Source: Vespula vulgaris
Lineage: Eukaryota > Arthropoda > Insecta > Hymenoptera > Vespidae
Direction of reading: 5' to 3'
DNA length: 64,000 nucleotides
NCBI RefSeq assembly: GCF_905475345.1
Contig: NC_066598.1
Location: 5,102,001-5,166,000, forward strand
The notes below the pieces were generated by a model. That model saw nothing but the letters and a program-made list of their open reading frames with translations, searched no databases and was not told the DNA's origin. Positions 36,230 through 46,003 of this stretch are shown one piece after another. How positions within the stretch are numbered: the stretch's first letter is position 1; each line of letters starts with the position of its first letter. The translations under genes were made by a program, and so were the position numbers.

Positions 36230-36410
36230 AATAATATTATGGTGTGTCTTAACTTTCTTTTTTGGACATCATATATTTCGAAATTACAGATGTATCCAAT
36301 ATGAGCTTCAAAAAACACTTAATAGTATACCGTTTTTTGTGATTTCTGTACGTTTTAAGTGAAAGTTTGCCTCGTCACGGAATAATACTTTCATCCAATG
36401 ATAGTTATTA
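36230..36410 (-). pseudogene. Mariner/IS630-type transposase fragment
   Basis: Reading the minus strand from 36,405 gives HWMKVLFRDEANFHLKRTEI. This resembles the F-S-D-E-A-x-F-H-L-x-G box around the first catalytic Asp of mariner/Tc transposases in insects. About 60 residues follow in the same area with stops. No DNA-binding domain or third catalytic box was recognised next to it. Confidence 0.5.
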
Positions 36411-37019
36411 GCAAGACTTGTACACGTCATTAAATCTCTTTTTTGAATAATCAATAACTGATTAAATTTTTACAAGTCTGTTTATACAGTAGAAGGAAAT
36501 GACCTCATTGTTACAAAAATGCTACCTTTACATTATCTGCACCAATCTATTTCTGCTTATTACTTTTGAGAAGAATGGAATTTCGATACTGGACTGAATC
36601 GACCGATACTTGAAAAGAATGTCTTTATTGAATTTTTCGATCAAAATAATTAAACCCAAAAAATTCTTTATTTCCAGAAGTGTGATATTGTGCCGTTTCT
36701 TTGTCTTTGATGGTTCCCTATTTACTTACTATTTAATTGTGATATCTATTTGATTTCTTCAACATATGCTCCAAGAAATAAAGGTGTCCCTTATTTTCTT
36801 TAAATTTTGGCATAACTTTTACGCTGGCAATACCTCCAAAAGGTTCTATAATAATTATTTTGTCGTATGTAGTTATGATCATGTAGTTTTATCTATTACA
36901 ACGTTAATATCATCACTTTCTGAATCACTAATTTACAATAGTAATACCTGACGCCACTTCTGTGGAATTAATTCATTGTCTTTGCTGCTATCACTACCAT
37001 CAGTCTTCAAAGAACTATC
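36411..37019. other. AT-rich DNA; unclear minus-strand acidic frame at its right end
   Basis: A minus-strand frame over 36,933-37,175 contains TDGSDSSKDNELIP and, further on in another frame, SDSESDDINVV. An acidic Ser/Asp stretch is common near the start of piggyBac-type transposases, but nothing else supports that here. Confidence 0.3.
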
Positions 37020-37555
37020 AAAACAATTTGATAAATTGTTCCAACAAAATTCTTTATTTTCATTACTTCGATTCATTAAAGTAAAAAGCGTTAATTTCAA
37101 AATATTTAAAGCGTGTAGGAAGCTTATAATATAATTACTATTGACACATATGTGCGTATCTTCAGCAATTCTCAATATTTTCTTTTAAGGATCATATATC
37201 ATTATTAGGAATATCTGTCCTTGGGAACTCGTTGGATACTCGCTAAGAAAACGCATAGATAAAAAACATATTGCTACCTTTGTCCGAGTTTAGGCATCTT
37301 TAATTAAGCATGTAGTTTTCAATAATATATCGAGTCGGACAATAAATAAATAGTGAAAGTAGACTCCTAGACAAAACGAGTCATAGATTTGTCTGGCACG
37401 TACCCTTCAATATCAGCGTAATCCAATCAAATATCAATGCAACACTCATGGGTCCATACGGTCATCAGGAAAATGGGATTGTTTAAATATTTAGAACAAA
37501 TTATCCTAACACACCCACGACCAATAAGGATATTGCTTTCTTTTTCCAGAAAGAT
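37020..37555. repeat. Dispersed repeat copy B (uninterrupted)
   Basis: This is the counterpart of 20,940-21,091 plus 22,378-22,725, without the Tc1-like insertion. Shared landmarks run continuously: GTGCGTATCTTCAGCAATTC, TTTTAAGGATCATATATCAT, CTAAGAAAACGCATAGA, CCTTTGTCCGAG, GTCTGGCACGTACCC and ACACACCCACGA. The two copies are moderately diverged (by eye about 75-80% alike). Confidence 0.8.
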
Positions 37556-37634
37556 AGTTTTATATTTGATATTTCTGTGAATCACTAGTAATACTATATT
37601 AGATTGTTTTTCTTGAAGAAACTCTTTTTTTCTC

Positions 37635-38375
37635 TTGAAGAAGAAGGAAGCAAAGTACAAAGAAGTCGTCATTATCGATTTTAGAAAAAGGGAAGACCCT
37701 AAAACTACGAACGTAGTGTCAGTTTTATTCCTAGACCATCCTGAGTCTAGGAATAAAATTGTTGACTTCATCAAAGAGCTTTTTTCCTTATTGATTTGCG
37801 AAAACTTTTGCGTAAACCTGAAGGCTATCTGCAAAGCAGTAGAGTTCTGGGATGATGCTCGTATCCTGAATGAATTATCGCTTTATATTAAAAAAGCAAT
37901 ACCAAAACATATAAAAGAGCATAACACAAGAAGGGATTATAAGTCATCTCCCAAAGAGATATCAAAGAAAAAAATGAGGAGGGAGGAATATCTTTCGATC
38001 CACACTGAAGGAGGTATAAATAGACAATCCACTCCCATTTATTGGGGAAAGATCATAACTGAGAGACATTCTATGGAAAAAAAAAAAAATCAATCTATAA
38101 TTTAAGTACGTCTACGATATAACAGTTCTAGAAACCAATCATTCCAGAGGAAATAAAGAAAGCAATGCTATGGAAAAGCACGGCGCCGTATCTAGACGGT
38201 CTTAAAAAGCCTCAAGCAGATTAGAATGGAAATATAAATAAGAATATTTAGTCTAATTCTTCTTATCAGGAAAATTCCTCCAGATCTGCTGGAATCAAGA
38301 AACATCTTGATTTCGAAGAAGCAAGGAGCGACTAAGCCGGAAGTCTTCAGGGAGACAATTTTTGGGATAACACAC
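37635..38375 (+). pseudogene. R2-like LINE relic, 5' portion of the ORF up to the reverse transcriptase
   Basis: A 156-codon Lys-rich frame opens at 37,635. After its stop near 38,105 other frames give IPEEIKKAMLWKSTAP (38,140) and then IRIFSLILLIRKIPPDLLES, followed by ILISKKQGATKPEVF (38,245-38,345). These are the first reverse transcriptase blocks of R2-type elements (I-x-K-A-x-x-x-x-x-S-A-P-G-P-D-G, then the R-x-P-P-x-L-x-x-x-R-x-x-L-I-x-K-x box). The last 45 or so residues overlap with the start of the relic at 31,460, so the two are separate copies truncated at opposite ends. The fragment ends abruptly against an opposite-strand Gag relic. Confidence 0.7.
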
Positions 38376-38384
38376 TAAAGGGAA

Positions 38385-38785
38385 CAATTTTGCGTTCGAG
38401 AAGCAGCTCCTTGAGCTGCACATAAAAACGCTCCCTCTGTCTAGCATAGCCAGTTTCTCTGAATATTAATCACCATCTATGAACATTGTTGCTTCCATCG
38501 CCACTGAAAATTTCCAGTGCATCTTCGACATTTTTAAAAGTCATTACGTTACGAGAAAATACAGCGCTTTGAAAATTTTCGCAATTTTCAACATCGTTTC
38601 GTTTCGTAGTTCTCGCACCTTCCTCTTTTTCTTAATCTTTAGAGTATAACTGTCGTCGTCGTCTTCTTCATCACTATCATGGAGGGTTGATTTCAACCTC
38701 CCAGCCAACTCTACTTTCTTGTTGGTCGTTTTTAGACCTAAAATACGAAGTCGCGTCTTTAATTCGTCTTTGGAAAATACATGTT
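38385..38785 (-). pseudogene. SAP-domain Gag relic of an LTR retrotransposon
   Basis: A stop-free minus-strand stretch of about 70 codons (38,566-38,783) reads HVFSKDELKTRLRILGLKTT, then NKKVELAGRL, an acidic DSDEEDDDDSYT run and a basic KIKKKRKVREL. The first 30 residues fit a SAP DNA-binding helix-turn-helix (L-K-x-x-L-x-x-x-G-L-x-x-x-G-x-K-x-x-L-x-x-R-L). A frame change then leads into FKNVEDALEIFSGDGSNNVH and, after a gap, FYVQLKELLLERKIVPF. The V-E-D-x-L-x-x-F-x-G-D box resembles Gag proteins of certain gypsy-like elements of ants and other Hymenoptera. The central Gag part is deleted. Confidence 0.6.
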
Positions 38786-39799
38786 ATTTAGTGCAGGATT
38801 AAAGAGTGTAATACTATTCAATTTTTTGCGGAAGATTTTTAGAACAATGTTTTGTATGCAGTCTAGACTTTCTTGTTTTTGATTTTAATAAGGCAATTGA
38901 TTTAATAAGATAATAAGGTGATTGATCATCCGGTTGTTTTGAATCGTTAAATGTATTTGGTTTATAATTACTCTCTGTAATTGTTCTCAATCTGTTCGAG
39001 TTGTTTCTTGACAAAATGCAGCTCTATAATATCTGATTTGTCAATTACTTTAGAAACTATGTAATTCCCTTCAGTGTCCCTTCATATTTTTGCGTTTTCA
39101 ATTAATGAACTACTTCTTCAAAAATTGTTAAGGAAGGGATGGAGACTGTATCTTTGTCCTAAACATTTTATTAATTAGATCATTTGATATGTTTTGTATC
39201 TTTTTTGACTAAAAATTACTGATATTCTTTGAGAATTCTATTTTAAACTGTATTTTTATATTACGTAGAAAATATATAAAAAATTTTAGTTTTTCACTTT
39301 GTGCGTGGTTATATAGAATTTTGTTTATTTGTATTAATATATAGGATTTATACCTTTGAATTTTGATGATTTTGTCTTTTACGTAAGATTCGTAGAAATT
39401 GTTACTATGTATTTTTAAAACTGTTTCATGTATTGCGTTCTATATATATTTGTCTATTTCAATTATAAATTCGTCTATTTAATTATTAGTTACATTATTA
39501 TAAATATTCAAATTATAGTTTCTGGTAAGAAAATTTTAGAAAATATTTCAATTCATTTTGTTAAAGATAAATTTCAGAATATCGTTTTAGACTTTTAGGT
39601 TATCTTTTAGTCAAAAGTATGTTTACTTATCTCCATTATCAGTGTATAGTGATCGTTGTCATAAGCGTATTGTCGATACGTAAATTAAAAAATTGAAATC
39701 ATATATCAATAATACAATTAATTAAAATTTGTATATATATTATTAAAAGAAGAAGAAAGAAAAACCATAAAAATAAACAAAAAATATAAAAATAACCAA
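38786..39799. other. AT-rich DNA, no recognised gene
   Basis: Spacer between the Gag relic and the tRNA gene. The only frame of note (38,814-39,014, minus) is Lys/Asn/Ser-rich and unrecognised. Confidence 0.35.
39785..39793 (-). terminator. RNA polymerase III terminator of tRNA-Asp
   Basis: The minus-strand transcript runs into TTTTT directly after the tRNA 3' end. Confidence 0.85.
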
Positions 39800-39871
39800 C
39801 TCCCCGGCGGGGAATCGAACCCCGGTCTCCCGCGTGACAGGCGGGGATACTAACCACTATACTACCGAGGA
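39800..39871 (-). tRNA. tRNA-Asp (anticodon GTC)
   Basis: Read on the minus strand, the 72 nt fold as a cloverleaf. The acceptor strand TCCTCGG pairs with CCGGGGA plus discriminator G. The D arm contains the A box TAGTATAGTGG; the anticodon arm is CCCGC-CTGTCAC-GCGGG with GTC in the loop (plus-strand positions 39,836-39,838); the T arm is CGGGG-TTCGATT-CCCCG with the B box GGTTCGATTCC. All stems are closed, with the usual T-G wobble at acceptor pair 4. A TTTTT terminator (39,788-39,792) follows within 8 nt, as expected for RNA polymerase III. No intron, and CCA is not encoded. It decodes GAC/GAU. It looks functional and is the only intact gene in the window. Pair 7-66 is G-C; from memory it is usually T-A in metazoan tRNA-Asp. 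Confidence 0.97.
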
Positions 39872-40554
39872 TGAGGACACTTCCACAAAATTTATTTAAG
39901 TATATAAACAACGTAAAGTAATATACAATAGTTATTTTATATTTTTATATCATTATTTTGTGAACATAGAAATAACAATCCCGATTCTATTTTATTTGCT
40001 TTTAGATAAATAGTTAGCTGTTTCTAGTTGTTCAGATAATTATTTTTCATGTTTTGATATATGATTATGTCTATATCCTTTTGTATATTACAGCCACCAG
40101 TATTCCTCAATATTTTTTCTATTGATGATAATTTTCGATGAAGGTGGATATTAATATTATTTGAATTTAAATTATTATCACACAACAGCTTTTTATCGTT
40201 TGTTTTTTTATTATAATGATATATTTTGAATATACTCTTTCTTTATCTAAGTAAATAAATGATTCAGTTCTAATCCAATGATTAGAACGTGTGTGTCCCG
40301 TTTTTTTGAATATTTCAAATTTTGATATATTGATTTATAAATAAGGCCATTTGAATTGACTGCGTGGATAAAAACCCAGTGATTTATAATTAATTTTAAG
40401 ATAAATAAATCTATACTTATTATCTTTGCTTCTCCATAGAGATTGTTTATGCTAATGTATTTGATGTAATTCGATTTTGATGATCTATATTTACCTAAAT
40501 ATACTCTTAATTTACTTAAACATACATTTATATTTGAAAGATATCGTTTTTTTT
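39872..40554. other. AT-rich DNA, possible LINE tail
   Basis: No sure gene. On the minus strand a long frame contains INNLYGEAKIISIDLFILKL, which could be the region after the reverse transcriptase in an I/Jockey-type LINE (see 40,555-40,680), but the match is too weak to claim. Confidence 0.3.
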
Positions 40555-40680
40555 TATGGTTCCAGTAATGATGTTAAACCAAATCACACACCTGTAAGTT
40601 ATGATAGGTCTTATTAATAATTTATAAAACAATAATTTTATTGTCTATTTTAAATCTATAATTAGATCTTTCGAACAAAA
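40555..40680 (-). pseudogene. LINE reverse transcriptase C-terminal fragment
   Basis: The minus strand reads KIDNK..., then in the next frame LFYKLLIRPIITYRCVIWFN. The box L-Y-K-x-L-I-R-P-x-x-T-Y-G-x-x-x-W marks the thumb end of reverse transcriptase in Jockey/I/R1-type non-LTR retrotransposons. Only about 35 residues are recognisable. Confidence 0.6.
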
Positions 40681-41429
40681 TAGTTTTTTATGACTGAAAA
40701 GCTTTTTCTCAATTGTATACCTATGTATATGTGCATTATAATTCAATTAAAAATCTAGACATACACTTAACTAGCGAACAGTCTTTTTATGTGGGATGTT
40801 TATTTATGAGACATAGTTATCGTGAATATTTAATTATTTAGTTACTAATTACTAATTATTTAGAATTAGTTCATTTTGATATCTACATTGTAACAGAGTT
40901 TACGTTGTATTCTGTTTTCTGCCTTGTTCGTTTTTCAGCCTATTTATTTATCAGATCTTTTTCTATTTCATTTTATTGATTGAGTGGCAAACAAAAGTAT
41001 TTGTATCGTAAGGAAATCATAAAACAAATAATAATAACTTATAAATCAATAATTTTATTTCAATAATTATATTTTATTTCAATATTTACAGTAATACTCG
41101 ACATAAATGCATATATATATGTATATGCCTAATCGTGTTTACGCTTTCTCCGTTGCCTCTGCGTGAATGTTTTGAATCCGATCTCGAGAATCCGAGCAGG
41201 GGAAGAACTTAAAAAGCAGCGAGAGCAAATGGACAGGGATGAGTAAACACTACGTTAAAATCAATGAATATTATATCCGGAATAAATAGCGTATACATGC
41301 TTTAACCAGAAAAAAGAAGAGTGACTTCATTGAAATTAAACCTATGATCCTATAAAATATATAAATAATTCATATTCTATAATTTACTAACTAATTTTAA
41401 TATAGTAATTTATAAGTCTGTAATTTTTA
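40681..41429. other. AT-rich DNA with transposon-end-like motifs
   Basis: GAGTGGCAAACAAAAGTATT (40,982-41,001) resembles the likely TIR of the Tc1-like relic at 41,430. ACAGTAATACTCGACATAAA (41,090-41,109) resembles pogo-type terminal sequences. A GC-richer stretch follows at 41,135-41,250. No transposase was recognised here. Confidence 0.35.
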
Positions 41430-41458
41430 TGGTGAACAAAAGTATTCGTACATTATCA
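41430..41458 (+). repeat. Probable left terminal repeat of a Tc1-like element
   Basis: GGTGAACAAAAGTATTCGTA matches a sequence 449 bp upstream (TGGCAAACAAAAGTATTTGTA), and the form G-G-x-x-A-A-C-A-A-A-A-G-T-A-T-T is typical of the ends of Tc1-like elements. It lies about 110 bp before the transposase start codon. The matching right end was not found. Confidence 0.5.
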
Positions 41459-41541
41459 GATTTGTTGATATACCCAACAATTAAGATCGATAAGGAATTT
41501 CTTTTCAGTCATATAACAGCTTAAAGTTTTATTTCACAAAT

Positions 41542-42070
41542 ATGGAACTCAAAGATAATGGAATCATTTTATCAGAAACAAAAATTATTGCAAATTTGTT
41601 TAATAAAAATAAACCTTTTAAAGAAATTGCAAAAAAGTCGATCGACAGTTCAGCATATAATTAACAAATTTTAAACTACAGAAATAATAATGAATTTGCT
41701 ATGATGTGATCGTCCATAAAAATTTTCTAACTACGCAGAATGTAGAATTTTGCAAATAATTAAGAAAAATCCAACTACAGTAGCTCAATTTTCAACAGAG
41801 ATTCAAGGATATAATTTAGATATATTCTAAAACTATTTTACGGCTGCTTCACTAAGAATATGATTAGGGTTGTTACCTTGAGGAAACCCTATATTAAAAT
41901 AATTAATAAAAGAAAGAGACTTTAGTTCAGATAGGAGTATCTAAACACATTCGATCATGCTATAAACAATGATAGCGTTTTGGAATAATGTCATTTTCCG
42001 ACGAATTATAATTCAACATTTTTCACTGAGATAGTTTCACAAAAATATGGCTATCAAGCTATTCAATCCT
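41542..42070 (+). pseudogene. Tc1-like transposase relic (N-terminal half)
   Basis: It starts at ATG 41,542 with MELKDNGIILSETKIIANLF, then KNKPFKEIAKKS and a frame-shifted RSTVQHIINKF: a typical first helix-turn-helix domain. Further on, IIKKNPTTVAQFSTEIQ matches the second DNA-binding domain, and KRKRL then FGIMSFSD-like remains (near 41,990) suggest the approach to the first catalytic Asp. After about 42,070 nothing recognisable follows, so the catalytic half is lost. At least four frame changes and several stops are present. Confidence 0.7.
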
Positions 42071-42149
42071 GATAGACCAGAAAATATTTGTATGTCTTAG
42101 ACATCATCTCCATATTCTGTTAATAACCCTTGATCGTTATAATTTTCTG

Positions 42150-43170
42150 AACTTGATCTGAATCGTTTAACAATTACTAGCGAAGAGAGTACTAGCGAAG
42201 AGATACTTTCCAAAAGCATTATTAAGATAGAAGTTAACGAAATCGAAACTACTCTTAGAATAAGAACGATTGTATTTTCGGTTGCGCTAAATTACATATT
42301 CATAATATAATGACAGAATACTAATCATATAGAATACTGCTAAAACTTGTAATTAAAACGATTCACAAATATTTCTCTTAAAGATTTTATACATTAAAGT
42401 AATTTAGCGGCTAGAGTAATGATTCTCTTGGAAGTCGAAGTAACACTTGTAGAACTATTGAAAACTAAAATTAATGAAAATGCAACATTTGCATTGATAC
42501 ATATAAAGATTTCAAAATGATGGACGACCTATTGCAATCTTTAATAATTGCTTTCGGAGAATAAGAATCAAATATATAATTAAATCGGGAATTATCAGAA
42601 ATCATCTAAAAAAGAAAAAGTTTCTTACAGCATTCGCTATTCTTTAAAAGAATAAGAACTTAATTAGTTCAGAGTTACGAAAGTCGAAATAAAGAAGTTA
42701 TAGACAATATTAATTTATAAATGATAAAAAACATTGTATATAATCAATTTCTAGAAGGCATCCGTAAAGAGATAAATATCCGTATACCACATGATCTAAC
42801 CATAGATATAGCTAGACTGTTATCTAATAATTATAACGATTCAACTGTGAATGAATCCATGTTAGTAATAAATTCACACAAATTAACCGTAAGATTATTA
42901 ATTCGTAAGAATATTAATCGTAAGACTTATGCAACTTAGGCGTAGATATATTAATCTGTTAAATTAATATTAATCTGTATAGAAACATTAATCTGTCAAA
43001 TATGTAGAAACGAATTTACGATACGTCGCAATGTAGATTTCGAAATAATCCTATCTTACAAAGAGATATTCAGACCATTGTCTTAAACTCACCTCTCACT
43101 CTTATTGTTAAATGTTACTTAAATATGTCATAGAATAGGACACTCAGTTGAATCTTGTCAATATCAGCTT
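42150..43170 (+). pseudogene. Errantivirus-like (gypsy) Gag relic
   Basis: Plus-strand frames in order: a low-complexity Glu/Ile-rich segment, DTYKDFKMMDDLLQSLIIAF and FGE (near 42,550), LNRELSEI, then a 72-codon frame (42,721-42,939) with FLEGIRKEINIRIPHDLTID, and finally a half zinc knuckle ICHRIGHSVESC (43,133-43,158). The order F-G-E, L-x-x-E-L-x-x-I, F-L-x-G-[IL]-x-x-E is that of Gag in 17.6/297/gypsy-type insect elements. The first zinc cysteine codon reads as a stop. The relic connects to a protease remnant downstream. It is broken in many places. Confidence 0.55.
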
Positions 43171-43289
43171 ATACTTGTATGTCAATATTGAGAAAGTAAG
43201 ATAATTGTATTAAAAGAATGCATTAAATTTTGATTAGTCAGCAACAAATCGAATTAAAAGACAGCCAGTCTCGCATTCAAAATAATTTA

Positions 43290-43870
43290 CGACAAATAAT
43301 TATAAATGAATATTATGGCATTAAATTTATCAATAGCACTTATGCTTGACACCAGATCAGGACCTAATTTAAGTCAGGTAAATAACGTATCACAATTTTT
43401 ACATATAAATTAAACTAATACGTTAAAATTAAATGAAATTAAAATGTCGTTTATACATTAGGACGAATAGAATCAACATTTTTAGATACCTTGATCAATA
43501 TCTATAATCAATATCGTAAATAAAAACTTTCCAATCCAAAAAAACTGGTATATTAGCAAATAATTTCTTTCAACCCAATGAAATAAAAGTAAATTGCTCA
43601 AGCCATTGTTTATTTTTTTTTTATAAGAAAATTATATCCTATACCTTTAGGATAATCACTATACCACCAAGATGTAAAAGCATTTTATATCTGCATAAGA
43701 AATACAAATTTAAAAGAAGGATGTCTGTTGAAGTTACGAACAGGAGAGAGAATTTAATTAGGTGACGACATCATAATAAATATAAACGAAAAAGTTCACG
43801 TTCTATCACTAATACATATTATGGAGCCACAAATTTTGTAGTACCTACTATCATTATCTGTGCAATGGGC
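43290..43870 (+). pseudogene. Gypsy-type protease region relic
   Basis: ALNLSIALMLDTRSGPNLSQ (43,315-43,374) corresponds to the aspartic protease active site, normally D-T-G-A/S. Here Gly is Arg, which would inactivate the enzyme. Downstream, NTLKLNEIKMSF (about 43,410-43,450) and ITIPPRCKSILYL (43,655-43,690) keep the order seen in gypsy protease domains and the linker towards reverse transcriptase. No reverse transcriptase follows. It is probably the continuation of the Gag relic at 42,150-43,170. Confidence 0.55.
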
Positions 43871-45224
43871 AAATGCCAAAAACTTAGATAAATACTGGAG
43901 AAAACAAATACATGTGTTTTTTGATATTTTTTTCCATTATTTTTATTATTTCTTACCGAATGTATTGCTTGAGGTCTCTAACATTAATAATGAACCGAGA
44001 ATATTATACTATTTTTAAAATATCCCTAAATATAGTATCCTTATAATATCTTTAAAATATAAAAAGAAGTCAAACGGTGCGATTCAGTGATCATGGTGAT
44101 TATAAGTCTTCGCTCAACTTTAATATTTTATTCGCTGAAGATTAAAAATGTGTAATCGAAGGATTTCTTGCTCAACATTAGTTTGATATAAATTAAGAGA
44201 TTATATGTACTATGGAGTATTTTAATCTAAAACCAAATTGAAGATCTGAAATAATATTTTGATCAGTGAGAAATTGTAGCGTTATTTAACTAATTGTGCG
44301 TTATCAAACTTAAAAGTAGACTTATAAGTCAGTAATTGATTCGATCACTTTCATCTTCGTTCTTTTTAATTATTATTGCTTTCGCTGTTTTCCATATATT
44401 TAAAAAATACATACTGCTTAAGTAATTGCTGAATATAATTATGTAGAAATGAATGTATAGTGGCGATATTTGTTTTAGGGATATATTTGGGATTTTATCA
44501 AAACTTTCATTGTTTAATCTCTTTAATGTGAGTTGTAATTAAAGATTTGTTAAAGTTATCAGTTGGATTTGTTGGTGAGAATATGTATTTAATTTTCTGG
44601 TAACAGAAAAGTTTTCTTTAACTTCAACTATCTCATTTTTTAGTTGATCTATTGTTAGTTTAATAATGTTAGCTGTTCTCTACCCATTTCGTTATTTTGC
44701 TTATTTTATGTAACGAATTTGTAATTTGATTGATGCTATAGATTTTGTTTTCTCTTTTTAGTATTTCTTCATTAATTTTTTTAATTCTTCTTACAGGCAT
44801 CTTTTGGTGTTACTTAATAGGTTTATATATTGAGCGAGCATACTATTATTTTTCTTGTCATATGATTTTTTGTTTTGTTAATTTACGCGATTATGTATCT
44901 TTCCTCTTCCTAAAATTTTCTGATTTTATTACTGACATATGGTTCCGCTAATATAAAGAATTTTGTATTGATATTGTGAGGTCTATCGCTTGTTCCATAG
45001 TTGTTTCTAATCTACCCAATCAATCTCTGTATTATCGATATACATAGATAACATACAAATATGTAGGTGATAAAAGGTGTCAACCCTCATTTAGAGATCA
45101 TAGTTCCAGATTGATTAATGATATCAAAAATGCATTATTTAACATAAAATTCCTTTTATAAGAAACTAATAAATCAATACATATAAAAATATTCAAATTG
45201 ATTACGCAAATATGTCGATTTGAA
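43871..45224. other. AT-rich DNA, possible coiled-coil relic on the minus strand
   Basis: Minus-strand translation of about 44,480-44,760 gives INQITNSLHKISKITKWVEN and IIKLTIDQLKNEIVEVKENF in neighbouring frames, which could be a coiled coil. I cannot assign a family. The plus-strand 68-codon frame at 44,745-44,951 is its hydrophobic shadow. Confidence 0.3.
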
Positions 45225-45990
45225 CATCACAACTTGGGTGAGTGACGAGTTTCAAGAATATTCATACAACCTAATGAATAATAAGATCTTCGGTAAAACG
45301 ATGGAGAACGTATGTAATCGTAAGGATATAAAACAAGACGCGCAATGGGACAGCGGAATGCAAGCTTTCTGATCATGAAATTGAAATCCATGAATAAATT
45401 AAAAATAGAATTTTTTAAACCTGAGTACATAGGTATGCGTATATTGAATATAGTCGAATTGCGAATTTCATAACGATTTCAAGATCTTTCGTTTACTAGA
45501 AAAATGTAAAATATTGTATACAAACACGAACAGTTTGATTTATAAATTAAAGTGCCACGATTCCTACGTAAGGACGCTAAAAGTGACTTTGATCACTTCG
45601 ATATCAGCGATTACGCGGAAAATAAACCGTATAGTATATATCAGCGAGTGAATAAAAAAAACTAGGTTTAATAGAAGATTAGAATAACGATACGATTATG
45701 TCAGAATTTATCGAGCTAAGATCTAAGATGCTGTTCATATGGACGACGTGATCATGCAGGAAATAAAAAGAATGAATAAAAACGTAATTGCGAAAGGTAA
45801 TTCGACAATTATCTACAGTGTCTGAATGAAAAGACGAAAAAAAAATTTATCAAAATAGAATCGTTTCTATTCGCCACAAGATATAATATATACGATAAGA
45901 GAACAAAAAATAGTTCTCAATCCTTATGATGATAAGAGATACGTCACATTCAATTCGATAAGCACACTTCTATGGATGTCATGAAAAAAG
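45225..45990 (+). pseudogene. Type-B DNA polymerase relic (Polinton/Maverick-like)
   Basis: Recognisable plus-strand blocks are NLMNN and GKTMEN of the nucleotide-binding helix (45,266-45,312), FKPEYIGMRILNI (45,415-45,453), KILYTNTNSLIYKLK (45,508-45,552) at the place of the palm motif C, FDHFDISDY (45,582-45,608), IMSEFIELRSKM (45,698-45,733) and NPYDDKRYV (45,919-45,945). This is the C-terminal third of protein-primed type-B polymerases found in Polinton/Maverick elements and related viruses integrated in animal genomes. Both aspartates of motif C are Asn, and there are several stops and frameshifts. Exonuclease, integrase and capsid genes are absent. The right end is cut by a piggyBac end. 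Confidence 0.75.
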
Positions 45991-46003
45991 TAACGCCATT
46001 TTT

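Noticed and set aside
37427..37834. A 135-codon minus-strand frame
   Set aside because: It lies partly in the dispersed repeat and is antisense to the R2-like frame at 37,635. No motif.
31460..38375. One R2-like LINE split by later insertions
   Set aside because: The 3' half (31.4 kb) lies upstream of the 5' half (37.6 kb) on the same strand and they overlap by about 45 residues, so they are two copies.
39699..39911. A 70-codon minus-strand frame containing PACHAGDRGSIPRRG
   Set aside because: This is the tRNA-Asp gene read as protein, a common annotation artefact.
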